Of a DNA stretch of 36,829 nt, positions 7,819 through 15,302 are shown one piece after another. Position 1 is the first letter of the stretch. The number at the start of each line of letters is the position of its first letter. The notes beneath the pieces are model-generated. The model was not told the origin of the DNA, ran no database searches, and saw only the letters and a program-made list of their open reading frames with translations. This DNA comes from Mesorhizobium sp. Root552 (GTDB lineage Bacteria > Pseudomonadota > Alphaproteobacteria > Rhizobiales > Rhizobiaceae). The position numbers and the translations under genes are program-made. Where the stretch lies: positions 1 to 36,829 of the forward strand of contig NZ_LMFV01000017.1 in NCBI RefSeq assembly GCF_001427285.1. The letters run 5' to 3'.

Positions 7819-7847
7819 ACGGGCCGGCGCCAAGCCGGCCCGTTTTT
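7819..7847 (+). terminator. Rho-independent terminator
   Basis: A perfect 10-base-pair GC-rich stem (7819-7828 with 7834-7843), a five-base loop and TTTTT at 7843-7847. It ends transcription of the gene at 7235-7798, 21 bases after its stop. Confidence 0.9.
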
Positions 7848-8008
7848 ACTTTGGAGCGCTCATCCTATTGTGCAGTGATCATTGCATTGTTGGCTTGCCG
7901 ACAAGCTAACACCATACTTGCTACCAGTCCGCAGGTAGTGCGGAGCGGCTTAACTGCCACAGCAGCTCGCCTCAGGAGGGGCAACGCCTGATTCCCTAAA
8001 AGTTTTTG

Positions 8009-8037
8009 TTGACATCCAAAATTGGATGCAATTAATA
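8009..8037 (+). promoter_or_regulatory. Promoter with palindromic operator for the GntR/FCD regulator
   Basis: A consensus -35 box TTGACA lies at 8009-8014. CATCCAAAATTGGATG at 8013-8028 is a perfect palindrome (7-base arms, 2-base centre) inside the -35/-10 spacer. AT-rich sequence at 8032-8038 may serve as the -10, though it is a weak match. The position suits repression by the adjacent GntR-family protein. The remainder of 7848-8154 shows no gene. Confidence 0.6.
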
Positions 8038-8154
8038 GTACAAAATCGAATTCTAAAATTGAAACTGAAATTGGGAACAAACTCGTTCGATCGACTGGCA
8101 AATCAACGGTCTGCGGTGCATATATCGACCGTAAATGGATGGGCGTCGGAAGCG

Positions 8155-8847
8155 ATGAACGAAGATCAAAACCTAAGGGGAAAGACGGAGAGGGAGATCC
8201 GTCAGAAACTGCTCCAGGCGATTTTCGAGTTGCGAATGCCGCCCGGGGCGAGGTTGACCGAGAGCGTTTTGGCAGACGCATTCGATGTCAGTCGCACGGT
8301 TATTCGCTTAGTGATCGCGCGAATGACGCAAGACGGTGTTCTTGTTAAACGGCCTAACGGAGCAACCTGCGTTGCGTCTCCAACGCGATCCGAAATCAGT
8401 CAAATTCTCCGTGTGCGCCGCATGGTCGAACCGGAGATCGCAGGCGATCTGGCACGATCTTATAAGAAGTTGTCTTTCGCCCCGATCGTGGAACATCTGA
8501 GGAAGGAGGAGCTAGCCAGAACCTCGGGCAGTTACGGGGATCTCGTTCGTCTGACGGGTGAGTTTCATCTACACTTGGCTGAGTTGTCGGGGAATAGGTT
8601 CTTATTCAATCTAATCTACCAGTTGCAGGCTCTCGTTTGTCTGGGTGTCGTGATGTATACGAACACGGAGATCGCCTGCCCAGAAGATGAGCATCGCCAG
8701 ATTGCAGATTCCATTATGAGCGGTGATGATGAATCTGCTGCGGAACTTATGGTTCATCATCTTGATCACGTAGAAGAGAACATTCTCTCTTCATCAAAGC
8801 AGCATATCCACTTCAACGAGACGCTGAAGTGGCTATCTGGAGAATAA
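8155..8847 (+). CDS. GntR-family transcriptional regulator, FCD type
   Basis: A 230-residue protein from the ATG at 8155, the usual length for the FadR/FCD subgroup; in-frame ATGs further upstream would add an atypical tail and begin inside the operator. Residues about 10-75 are the winged HTH (LRMPPGARLTESVLADAFDV). Residues 85-215 are the FCD ligand domain, with likely metal-binding residues D129, H138 (EFHLHL), H180 (DEHRQI) and H202 (HHLDH). The gene precedes an NCS1 transporter and an amidohydrolase in the same direction, so it probably senses a ureide, hydantoin or pyrimidine breakdown product and controls their expression. The Shine-Dalgarno sequence is weak. Codon use is less GC-biased than in flanking genes, which suggests transfer. 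Confidence 0.88.
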   Translation: MNEDQNLRGKTEREIRQKLLQAIFELRMPPGARLTESVLADAFDVSRTVIRLVIARMTQDGVLVKRPNGATCVASPTRSEISQILRVRRMVEPEIAGDLARSYKKLSFAPIVEHLRKEELARTSGSYGDLVRLTGEFHLHLAELSGNRFLFNLIYQLQALVCLGVVMYTNTEIACPEDEHRQIADSIMSGDDESAAELMVHHLDHVEENILSSSKQHIHFNETLKWLSGE

Positions 8848-8893
8848 CATAAAGCATCCAGCTTAGAGAAAATTGACAGGTAAGAACTGAATG

Positions 8894-8912
8894 CCCGGAT
8901 CATCGATCCGGG
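8894..8912 (+). repeat. Short inverted repeat between regulator and transporter
   Basis: CCCGGAT and ATCCGGG flank a five-base loop (8894-8912), 42 bases before the transporter start. There is no T-run, so it is not a clear terminator. It may stabilise or attenuate the downstream mRNA. Confidence 0.4.
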
Positions 8913-8953
8913 TAGAGGGATATCGTTTGTCCCCAAAAGGGAGGAGGAATATT

Positions 8954-10396
8954 ATGCAAGGCTTTTCTCGCCGGCTATTCAATGAAGACCTGGCCCCTGT
9001 GCCCATGTATGAACGGCACTGGGGTGTCTACAGCGTTTTTGCAATGTGGATGGCCATTATCCACTCAATAGCAAACTACGCGTTCGCAACTGGATTATTT
9101 TTGTTCGGCCTGAAGCCATGGCAGATTGTTCTCGCACTTCTCGTTGGCGTCCTGATCGATTTGTGGTTCATGAATCGTATGGGGGTAATCGGCCACCGAA
9201 CTGGTGTGCCATTTGCCGTTCTGGCTCGCGCCAGTTTCGGAATTTACGGTGCAAATATTCCCGCGCTGGTCCGAGCGACCATGGCAATTTTCTGGTACGG
9301 CATCCAGACTTGGCTTGCCTCCTCAGCGGTCGTGGTATTGGCCGTTCAAATTTTCCCATCCCTCTCACAATACAGCCAAACACATATTCTAGGGCTGTCT
9401 CAAATAGGATGGGTGTCATTTTTAGCACTAAGTGTATTGCAACTCCTGATCCTAAATCGTGGTATGGAATACATTCGGAAGCTCCAAGATTATGTTACAG
9501 GTCCGATCGTGTGGATAATCATGATGGTTGCTGCGGGATGGCTTCTTCATAAGTCTGGATGGAAATTTTCGTTCAATCTAAGTGTTAAAGAAATCAGCGC
9601 GGGCGAACAATTCCACCAAACGCTGGTGGCGATTGGGCTTACTGCTGCTACTTGGTTCACACTGATCCTCAATTTTGCCGACTACGCCCGCTTCACCAAA
9701 ACTGAAAACGGCATGAAGACGGGAAATCGGCTTGGATTGCCGCTCAACTATGCGGCTTTCGCGCTGGCATCTGTCCTGACCTCTATCGGCAGTCTAATCG
9801 TTTTCGGAAAAGCCATCAGCGATCCGGTTGAGTTGATCACGTTTATCGATAATCCGATTGTGACGATCGTTGGGGCTATCGCGTTCATTCTGGCTACGCT
9901 TGGGATCAATGTGGTCGGTAATTTTGTCTCGGCGGCATATGACATTTCTAACGTCGCCCCAGACAAAATTTCATTTCGCAGAGGTGGCCTGATCAGTGGC
10001 ATCATCGCCGTTGTGATCTTGCCGTGGCATCTGTATTCGAGCCCAGTCGTGATCAATTACTTCCTGGGAGGACTTGCGGCATTCCTTGCGCCGCTGGTGG
10101 GAATAATACTTGTAGATTATTACAGGGTTAGGAACGAACAAATTGACGTTCCATCACTTTATTCCTCTGATCCCGCCTCCAAGTATTATTACCACAAAGG
10201 GTTCAATCTGAAGGCCATTGCAGCCTTTCTGCCATCGGCCGGGCTTTCCTGTGTGCTAGCCCTTGTGCCTACCTTTGCTCTTGTCGCCCCCTTTTCGTGG
10301 ATCGTTGGGCTCGTTCTCTCCGCATGGCTCTATAAGAGCTTCATGAGACAGGGTTCGCTTCCGAAGACGCCTATCCAGCAGGCACGCACGGCATAA
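8954..10396 (+). CDS. NCS1-family permease (hydantoin/allantoin/cytosine type)
   Basis: A 480-residue inner-membrane protein of the nucleobase:cation symporter 1 family, with about twelve hydrophobic segments. The start at 8954 is chosen because GGAGGAGGAA lies just upstream. Family features include the N-terminal VPMYERHWGVYSVFAMW, the loop GHRTGVPFAVLARASFG and IFWYGIQTWLASS in the third helix region, which lines the substrate site in Mhp1-like proteins. NCS1 members move cytosine, uracil, allantoin, thiamine or hydantoins with Na+ or H+. The amidohydrolase 47 bases downstream suggests a cyclic ureide or hydantoin substrate. The exact substrate cannot be read from the sequence. Confidence 0.9.
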   Translation: MQGFSRRLFNEDLAPVPMYERHWGVYSVFAMWMAIIHSIANYAFATGLFLFGLKPWQIVLALLVGVLIDLWFMNRMGVIGHRTGVPFAVLARASFGIYGANIPALVRATMAIFWYGIQTWLASSAVVVLAVQIFPSLSQYSQTHILGLSQIGWVSFLALSVLQLLILNRGMEYIRKLQDYVTGPIVWIIMMVAAGWLLHKSGWKFSFNLSVKEISAGEQFHQTLVAIGLTAATWFTLILNFADYARFTKTENGMKTGNRLGLPLNYAAFALASVLTSIGSLIVFGKAISDPVELITFIDNPIVTIVGAIAFILATLGINVVGNFVSAAYDISNVAPDKISFRRGGLISGIIAVVILPWHLYSSPVVINYFLGGLAAFLAPLVGIILVDYYRVRNEQIDVPSLYSSDPASKYYYHKGFNLKAIAAFLPSAGLSCVLALVPTFALVAPFSWIVGLVLSAWLYKSFMRQGSLPKTPIQQARTA

Positions 10397-10443
10397 CTAC
10401 TGACAGATAAAAGCGTCGAAATTCACGTATCGAGGAAGAAAAC

Positions 10444-11805
10444 ATGTCACAGTACGATTTGTCTCTGTGTAACGGCTCTGTTGTCTTGCCAGACGGAACG
10501 ACAAAGCAGGTTAATATTGGCGTCAAGGATGGGTTGATCGCCACACTTTCATCGGAGCCGATCCAAGCGGATACGGTAGTCGATGCTGCGGGCAAAACGG
10601 TCATACCTGGTCTCGTCGATCAGCATTTCCATTGCTGGTGGGGATTTGGTGTCGAGACACATGAAATCAGCACACGAGCGGCAGCAAAAGGTGGCGTGAC
10701 CACCTTGGTGGAGATGCCATTAGACAAGCCGGCGACGATCACGAGCGATCTGCTGCGGGAGAAGTTGAAAAAAGTTGGGGATCAATATCACGTCGATTTT
10801 GCAGCCATCGGTGGTTACAGCGGGGGAGACCCCGAAGAAATGCACGCGATGGTTCGAGCGGGTGCGATTGCAATTAAAATCTTTACGGGGGACGTGGCCC
10901 CTCCCGGAATGTTTCCTGGTACTCCAGATGGAGAACTTCTTGACCTGATGCGCAGGGTCAAGAAGGAGAATGTTACCCTGATGGTGCATTGCGAAAACGC
11001 AGGTATTGTCGAGGCTGAAACGAGCCGAGTACGCGCCGAAGGCAAATCAGGTCCAAGGGCTTGGGATGAAGCCCGCCCCTGGTTTGCCGAAGTGGATGCT
11101 GTCCAACGTATTGCAATGCTGGCAAAAGTTACCGGTGCGCGCGTCATTGTCGTGCATATTTCGACGCCTGAAGCGGTTGATGTTGTGACCGCGGCGCGGC
11201 GTGATGGTGCCGATATCTGGGCTGAAACACTTCCCCATCAGTTGTGCCTCGATCTGGAAACGGGCGGGGACGACGCGCGTTTAAAGTGGAATCCTCCACC
11301 CCGGTCACGCACTGCAGTTGACGGTCTTTGGAAACGCCTTGCCGCAGGTGAGATTCACTCGATTGCTTCCGATCATGCTCCGTTGACTAAGATCGAAGGC
11401 GCAGACATTTGGAAGCAGAATCCGGGGGCTGGAAATGTTCTGGAAACCATGCTTCCGGTAGTTGCGACTGAGGCAATTTACTCTCGTGGTATAAGTCTCG
11501 CACGACTGGTGGAAGCTATGTCGTCGACGCCAGCAAAGATTCTTGGACTGTATCCCCGGAAGGGTGCGATCCAAGTTGGCGCGGATGCTGATCTTGTCGT
11601 TCTTGAGACAGAAGGCAGTCGGGTTATCGATGGCCAGGCGCTCGAGTTTTACGATCAAAAGGCTAAGTGGTCTCCCTATCATGGGAGAGAAGTCAAGGTC
11701 TTCCCGATCCGCACCATCCTAAGAGGGCGGACGGTCTATGTCGATGGCAAAGTTGTTGGCCCTCTTGGGTTCGGCAAATACATCGTTTGTCACAATTATC
11801 ATTAA
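10444..11805 (+). CDS. Allantoinase/dihydropyrimidinase-type cyclic amidohydrolase
   Basis: A 453-residue TIM-barrel amidohydrolase that should hydrolyse a cyclic amide ring. Binuclear metal ligands are visible: H61 and H63 (DQHFHCW), the lysine to be carboxylated K145 (IKIFTGD), H182 (VHCEN), H238 (VHISTPEA) and D310 (SDHAP). The stretch TTLVEMPLDKPATIT resembles allantoinases (AllB) more than D-hydantoinases, so allantoin is the leading guess, with hydantoins or dihydropyrimidines as alternatives. The C-terminus (GFGKYIVCHNYH) is unusual. Co-transcription with the NCS1 permease and regulator supports a ureide uptake-and-opening cassette. No further ureide genes follow, so the product must be used by enzymes encoded elsewhere. 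Confidence 0.85.
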   Translation: MSQYDLSLCNGSVVLPDGTTKQVNIGVKDGLIATLSSEPIQADTVVDAAGKTVIPGLVDQHFHCWWGFGVETHEISTRAAAKGGVTTLVEMPLDKPATITSDLLREKLKKVGDQYHVDFAAIGGYSGGDPEEMHAMVRAGAIAIKIFTGDVAPPGMFPGTPDGELLDLMRRVKKENVTLMVHCENAGIVEAETSRVRAEGKSGPRAWDEARPWFAEVDAVQRIAMLAKVTGARVIVVHISTPEAVDVVTAARRDGADIWAETLPHQLCLDLETGGDDARLKWNPPPRSRTAVDGLWKRLAAGEIHSIASDHAPLTKIEGADIWKQNPGAGNVLETMLPVVATEAIYSRGISLARLVEAMSSTPAKILGLYPRKGAIQVGADADLVVLETEGSRVIDGQALEFYDQKAKWSPYHGREVKVFPIRTILRGRTVYVDGKVVGPLGFGKYIVCHNYH

Positions 11806-11826
11806 TAAGGCATATATATACATAGG

Positions 11827-11858
11827 GGAACGCTCGATAAGGAATTATCGAGCGTTCC
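11827..11858 (+). terminator. Strong hairpin terminator of the ureide/hydantoin cassette
   Basis: A perfect 14-base-pair stem (11827-11840 with 11845-11858) with loop GGAA, followed by TATTTA. The T-run is short but the stem is long, and the site lies just after the last gene of the cassette. The symmetry could also serve the opposite strand. Confidence 0.75.
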
Positions 11859-11884
11859 TATTTACTAATATATAGTTATTAAAA

Positions 11885-12807
11885 TAAGAGTCCGTTTTGA
11901 TAATCAGGGATGAGCATTACGTCGAATGGGATTTCCGGCCATTGTGACGAGGATCATGGCGTGAGAGACGTCGATGCGCTGCTCATAATCGCGCACGAGA
12001 CGTCGCCATCGGGTCACCAGCCGAAGGTCCGCTCGACGACCCAGCGTCGGGGCAAGACTTCGAAACCCTTCTGGTCATCGGATCGACGGACGATCTCGAC
12101 CACGAAGTCGAGGTAGGCGGCCTTGTCCATGAGCTTTAGGCGATCATAGGCGCCGTCGGCGAACAGATGTTTCATCCAGGGCCAGCGCTTGCGGATGCCA
12201 TCCAGGACCGCTTAAGCGCCGACGCTGTCGGAGATATCGGTCGTCGTCAGATTGACCATCAACAGCCGCCCATCCGTATCGACGGCGATGTGGCGCTTGC
12301 CACCCTGTCCCTCGGCCCGCTGATCGGTTTCCTTATTGCGCTCGCCAAGCAGTCGAGCGAGCGTTCGCTCCGGCTTGCTGGCGATCACCGCCGCCGACGG
12401 GCTCGCCTCGCGTCCGGCCCGCTCACGATCCAGAATCAGCGCCACGTCGTGGATGGTCTGGAACAGAAACCGCCGCGCCAACTCGCGGAACCAGCCGTAG
12501 ACCGTTTGCCAGGGCCCGAAATGGATCGGCAGCATCCGCCAGTCGCAACCCGAGCGCACCAGGTAGCGCACAGCGTTGATCACCTCCCAGAAATCAACCT
12601 CGCGCGGACGGCCACGACGCCCAGGCTTGGGCATCAGAGGCGCGAACTGCTCCCATTCCTCGTCCGTAAGATCCGACTGGTAGCGCTTCGTCTTCTTGGC
12701 AATCTGGGCCATCCGCCCACGGCTCTGCTTTGTCCACATCCAAAGCTTGAATCACAACCCAGCCTCCGAAAAACCCCTAGCAAGCCGATTTTCAAAACGG
12801 TCTCTTA
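11885..12807 (-). mobile_element. Degenerate IS5-family insertion sequence
   Basis: Terminal inverted repeats of 21 bases lie at 11885-11905 and 12787-12807 and match at 19 of 21 positions (outer part TAAGAG, then T or A, then CCGTTTTGA). The 923-base length and the transposase type fit the IS5 family. No convincing target duplication is seen. It sits just behind the terminator of the ureide/hydantoin cassette. The transposase is broken, so the copy cannot move on its own. Confidence 0.8.
11904..12739 (-). pseudogene. IS5-family transposase, inactivated
   Basis: The N-terminal part (YQSDLTDEEWEQFAPLMPKP, FWEVINAVRYLVRSGCDWRM) is a typical IS5-family DUF4096-type start. The frame stops at TAA (12212-12214) after DISDSVGA. 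The same frame then continues as AVLDGIRKRWPWMKHLFADG and VLPRRWVVERTFGW up to about 12014, where a one-base loss shifts the frame; the last part (RDYEQRIDVSHAMI) is in another frame and ends inside the left inverted repeat. The expected first catalytic Asp (VIDS) is replaced in AAVIASKPERT. So there is one nonsense change, one frameshift and probably a damaged centre. Confidence 0.85.
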
Positions 12808-12985
12808 GTCAAGGTGACAGTCTATTCAGACAGGGAGCTTCTCGTGACGCCGCCTACACCTACTCCACACATCTGAACTTATCAAACATAGGGAGTATTG
12901 CGCAGCGATAGATATCGTTCTATCAACCGCCAATATATGACAATACTTCTACTCAGCCATCATTTTTTCTACAGCGAGGATATTT

Positions 12986-13453
12986 GTGACCGAGAAACAA
13001 ACCGTCAAATTGGACCGGATTGAACTCACGGTGGATATCGTTTCAGCCTATATCGCCAAACACGCGGTGCCGAGTGCTGAACTTGCCGCTTTGATCCAGC
13101 AGGTCCATCAGACCCTCTCATCCCTTGACTCGGATGGCAGCGCCGTCGAACCGGAAGCGGAAAAGCAAAGGCCTGCCGTACCGATCAAAAAATCCGTGAC
13201 GCCGGACTACATCATCAGTCTCGAGGATGGTCGCCCATTCAAGTCGCTGAAGCGCCATCTGGCGACACAAGGCATGACGCCCGCCGATTATCGAGCCAAA
13301 TGGAACCTGCCGGCCGATTATCCAATGGTCGCGCTCAACTATGCCGCCCAGCGCTCCGCCCTCGCCAAGAAGCTGGGCCTCGGCCGCAAGCCCGCGCCGC
13401 CCGCCAAGCCGGTCCGCAAGAAGGCTGCTCCCCGCAAATCTACCGGGACATAG
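12986..13453 (+). CDS. MucR/Ros-family transcriptional regulator lacking zinc ligands
   Basis: A 155-residue protein with GTG start at 12986; GCGAGGA at 12974-12980 supports it. The Ros/MucR DNA-binding domain spans about 70-132 (SLEDGRPFKSLKRHL, DYRAKWNLPADYPMVA, RSALAKKLGLG) and is followed by a basic Lys/Pro tail (KPVRKKAAPRK). In Ros the finger has Cys, Asp and two His. Here the Cys is S78 and the second His position is Q95 (HLATQGM), while D81 and H91 remain. Zinc-free Ros homologues are known in Mesorhizobium, so it can still fold. It probably regulates accessory or surface genes. An inverted repeat (GATAGA/TCTATC) lies near 12910 in its AT-rich upstream region. Confidence 0.88.
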   Translation: MTEKQTVKLDRIELTVDIVSAYIAKHAVPSAELAALIQQVHQTLSSLDSDGSAVEPEAEKQRPAVPIKKSVTPDYIISLEDGRPFKSLKRHLATQGMTPADYRAKWNLPADYPMVALNYAAQRSALAKKLGLGRKPAPPAKPVRKKAAPRKSTGT

Positions 13454-13472
13454 TGCAAACCGCAACGGCAGC

Positions 13473-13487
13473 TAGCCCTTCGGGCTA
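13473..13487. terminator. Short hairpin between convergent genes
   Basis: TAGCCC and GGGCTA flank a TTC loop, 20 bases after the MucR stop and 16 bases beyond the 34-residue leftward gene. There is no T-run on either strand, so termination is only a guess. Confidence 0.35.
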
Positions 13488-13502
13488 CTCCGGCTCCTTC
13501 TT

Positions 13503-13607
13503 TCACTTCACTTCCGCCAGCACGCGCGAGGCCTTGATGCAGGCTGCGGCATGGAGCAATGCCTTGGAAACTTCTTCCGCCGAAAACTCTTCTATCAGCT
13601 GTGCCAT
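13503..13607 (-). CDS. Possible 34-residue helical protein
   Basis: From the ATG at 13607 the minus strand reads MAQLIEEFSAEEVSKALLHA and ends ASRVLAEVK, an amphipathic helix with coding-like composition. It starts three bases after the stop of the 64-residue gene (13611), which suggests translational coupling. It is very short and no family is recognised, so it could also be the start of a larger decayed gene. Confidence 0.4.
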   Translation of the reverse strand: MAQLIEEFSAEEVSKALLHAAACIKASRVLAEVK

Positions 13608-13610
13608 CAC

Positions 13611-13805
13611 CTACCATTCGCGTGCTATATCGTCGGTCTGGCCATCGCCGGCCGCCACATTAGGCGTATTGGTCCGACGATGATAATCACGAAGCGTGGC
13701 TGCCGCGCGATGCAACAGTCTGGCTTTCTCGGATTTTGCCAGCCGTTCCGTCTCATGCGCGGCCCGGAATAGTTCGGAGAGGAACGGCGAGACGGGATCA
13801 ATCAT
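13611..13805 (-). CDS. Possible 64-residue helical protein
   Basis: The minus strand reads MIDPVSPFLSELFRAAHETE and then a basic helix (KSEKARLLHRAAATLRDY). The composition and even helix periodicity look coding. Its start overlaps the stop of a preceding short frame by eight bases, and another short frame follows three bases after its own stop. I recognise no function. Small genes of this kind sit next to MucR or ArdC genes in rhizobial elements. Confidence 0.45.
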   Translation of the reverse strand: MIDPVSPFLSELFRAAHETERLAKSEKARLLHRAAATLRDYHRRTNTPNVAAGDGQTDDIAREW

Positions 13806-13953
13806 TGCGGTCGGTTTGACGCTGCACGGGCGTGTCGCGCTTGAGCAAGTCCGCCGTCAGCGGCTTCCCGCAAAAGTACCCGCAATTGCCCTGAAGATAG
13901 TTTTTCACGGTGATCGGCCGCATCAGGAAGCGTGACGACCAGATCGGCTCCAT
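13798..13953 (-). CDS. Weak candidate short gene (about 51 residues)
   Basis: The minus strand from 13953 reads MEPIWSSRFLMRPITVKNYL, then GNCGYFCGKPLTADLLKRD. There are two Cys spaced as CGYFC. Its stop overlaps the start of the 64-residue frame, which hints at coupling, but no Shine-Dalgarno sequence is visible and an inner ATG (13923) is equally possible. The stretch 13954-14189 shows nothing else I can support. Confidence 0.25.
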   Translation of the reverse strand: MEPIWSSRFLMRPITVKNYLQGNCGYFCGKPLTADLLKRDTPVQRQTDRND

Positions 13954-14189
13954 TCGGTTGCGACTAGCCCCTCCCTCCCATCCAATCCAAGCATCTTTGC
14001 CCTTGATGCTCAAGGCCGCTCGCGTGACTTGTGCCGCCCTGCATTGTTTGTCGGTGGGGCGCGAGGCGAGCACCGGCCAACCCGGCGTTGCCACATCTCC
14101 ATAACACGGTCGATGACCGGCGGATAATGTCCAGGCGTAACCCCAAGTCAATTGCATTAGATAACTCGAATATTAGAATATGCAGATTA

Positions 14190-15302
14190 TCAAAAAGCAT
14201 AACCTACCCCATCCTTGCTGCACGCAACCGGCGTCCGGCCGCAGGCGGACGCCGCATTTTTCGTGCTAGGGTCGTTCCGCCTTGCTAGGCTCGGTGCGCA
14301 CCCTAGGGCAAACGAGATCGCGATGCAGGTCAATCCCACTCCTGCATCGCGTTTCTTGCCGGCCGCCGCTAATGCGGCCGCTTCTTCCTCCTGTTGGGAA
14401 TCCTCCTTCTCCTTGGGCTGCAACCCGGTGAGGTAATCGGCGGCGCGCTGCGCATGGACGGCTGCGGCAAAGATTGCCCGCTTGTCGTCTTTCAGGACTT
14501 TCAGCCACGACGCGATATAGGCGGCGTGCTCCTCGCGCGGCTCCGGCGTCAGGGCAAGGTCAGCGCAGACAAAGGCCGCGCCCAGCTCAGCGACAAGTTC
14601 TTCCATCGCATAGCCCTCATCGCCCCACCGCTTGCGCCCAAAATCACGGTCAAGCCGCTTCGGGTGCTTGGTCCAATGGCAAAGCTCATGGGCAAGGGTA
14701 GCGTAATAGGCTTCCGGTTCCCGGAAGGCGACAAAGGGGGGCATCTGAATGCGGTCCTCTGCCATGCTGTAGAAAGCCTGATTGCTGCCTTCCCTGATGT
14801 CGGCGCCGACGAATGCAAAGAATATCTCCAAGCGCGCAATGCGGGTGGCAGCATCAAGGGCCGGTTCCTGCACGGCATAGAAATGCGCCGGCAGCCCGTC
14901 CACCTGCTCGGCATTGAACACGGTGTATCCCTTCATAAAGGGAATCTCCCGCTCCCAATCCTCGCCGGTCGCCTCGTCCTGCTCGGTGCGGGTGATGGTG
15001 TTGGCATAAACGACAAGGCTGCCCTTCTCGCCCTTGCGCACCTGCGCGCCAAGCTCCTGCGCCTGCGCCTGCTTGTAGGTCAGCCACAGCGGGGCTGTAT
15101 ATCCGCGCTCTGTCGCGGTGGCCCAAAGCATCAGAACATTGATACCACGATACGGAATGCCGTTGGCACGCAAGCGCCGGGTGATGCGCCCTGCGGCGTG
15201 TTCGGCGTTCCATGGTTTGAGCCATGGGCAAACGCCTTTTTCCAACTCCGCCACGATGCTGGCGGTAACACACTCATAAATGTCTTTCCGTTCCTCTCCC
15301 AT
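14190..15302 (-). CDS. ardC: ArdC-type antirestriction protein (DUF1738) with atypical tail
   Basis: A 370-residue protein; the start at 15302 (MGEERKDIYECVTASIVAEL) is preferred over an upstream ATG because it gives the normal family N-terminus. The N-terminal ssDNA-binding region covers about 1-130 (RGINVLMLWATA, WLTYKQAQELGAQVRKGEKG in outline). The C-terminal metalloprotease-like domain has HELCH at 205-209 and the distal Glu in MEELVAELGAAF. ArdC-type proteins protect incoming DNA from restriction during transfer. Usual members end near residue 310. Here about 55 further residues of odd composition follow (CIAISFALGCAPSLARRND), so the original stop may have been lost by a frameshift. The upstream leader of about 650 bases is shared in part with the gene at 6026. 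Confidence 0.88.
   Translation of the reverse strand: MGEERKDIYECVTASIVAELEKGVCPWLKPWNAEHAAGRITRRLRANGIPYRGINVLMLWATATERGYTAPLWLTYKQAQAQELGAQVRKGEKGSLVVYANTITRTEQDEATGEDWEREIPFMKGYTVFNAEQVDGLPAHFYAVQEPALDAATRIARLEIFFAFVGADIREGSNQAFYSMAEDRIQMPPFVAFREPEAYYATLAHELCHWTKHPKRLDRDFGRKRWGDEGYAMEELVAELGAAFVCADLALTPEPREEHAAYIASWLKVLKDDKRAIFAAAVHAQRAADYLTGLQPKEKEDSQQEEEAAALAAAGKKRDAGVGLTCIAISFALGCAPSLARRNDPSTKNAASACGRTPVACSKDGVGYAF

Noticed and set aside
12167..12808. A plus-strand frame of 213 codons across the insertion sequence
   Set aside because: The minus strand carries clear IS5 transposase sequence, so this is its shadow.
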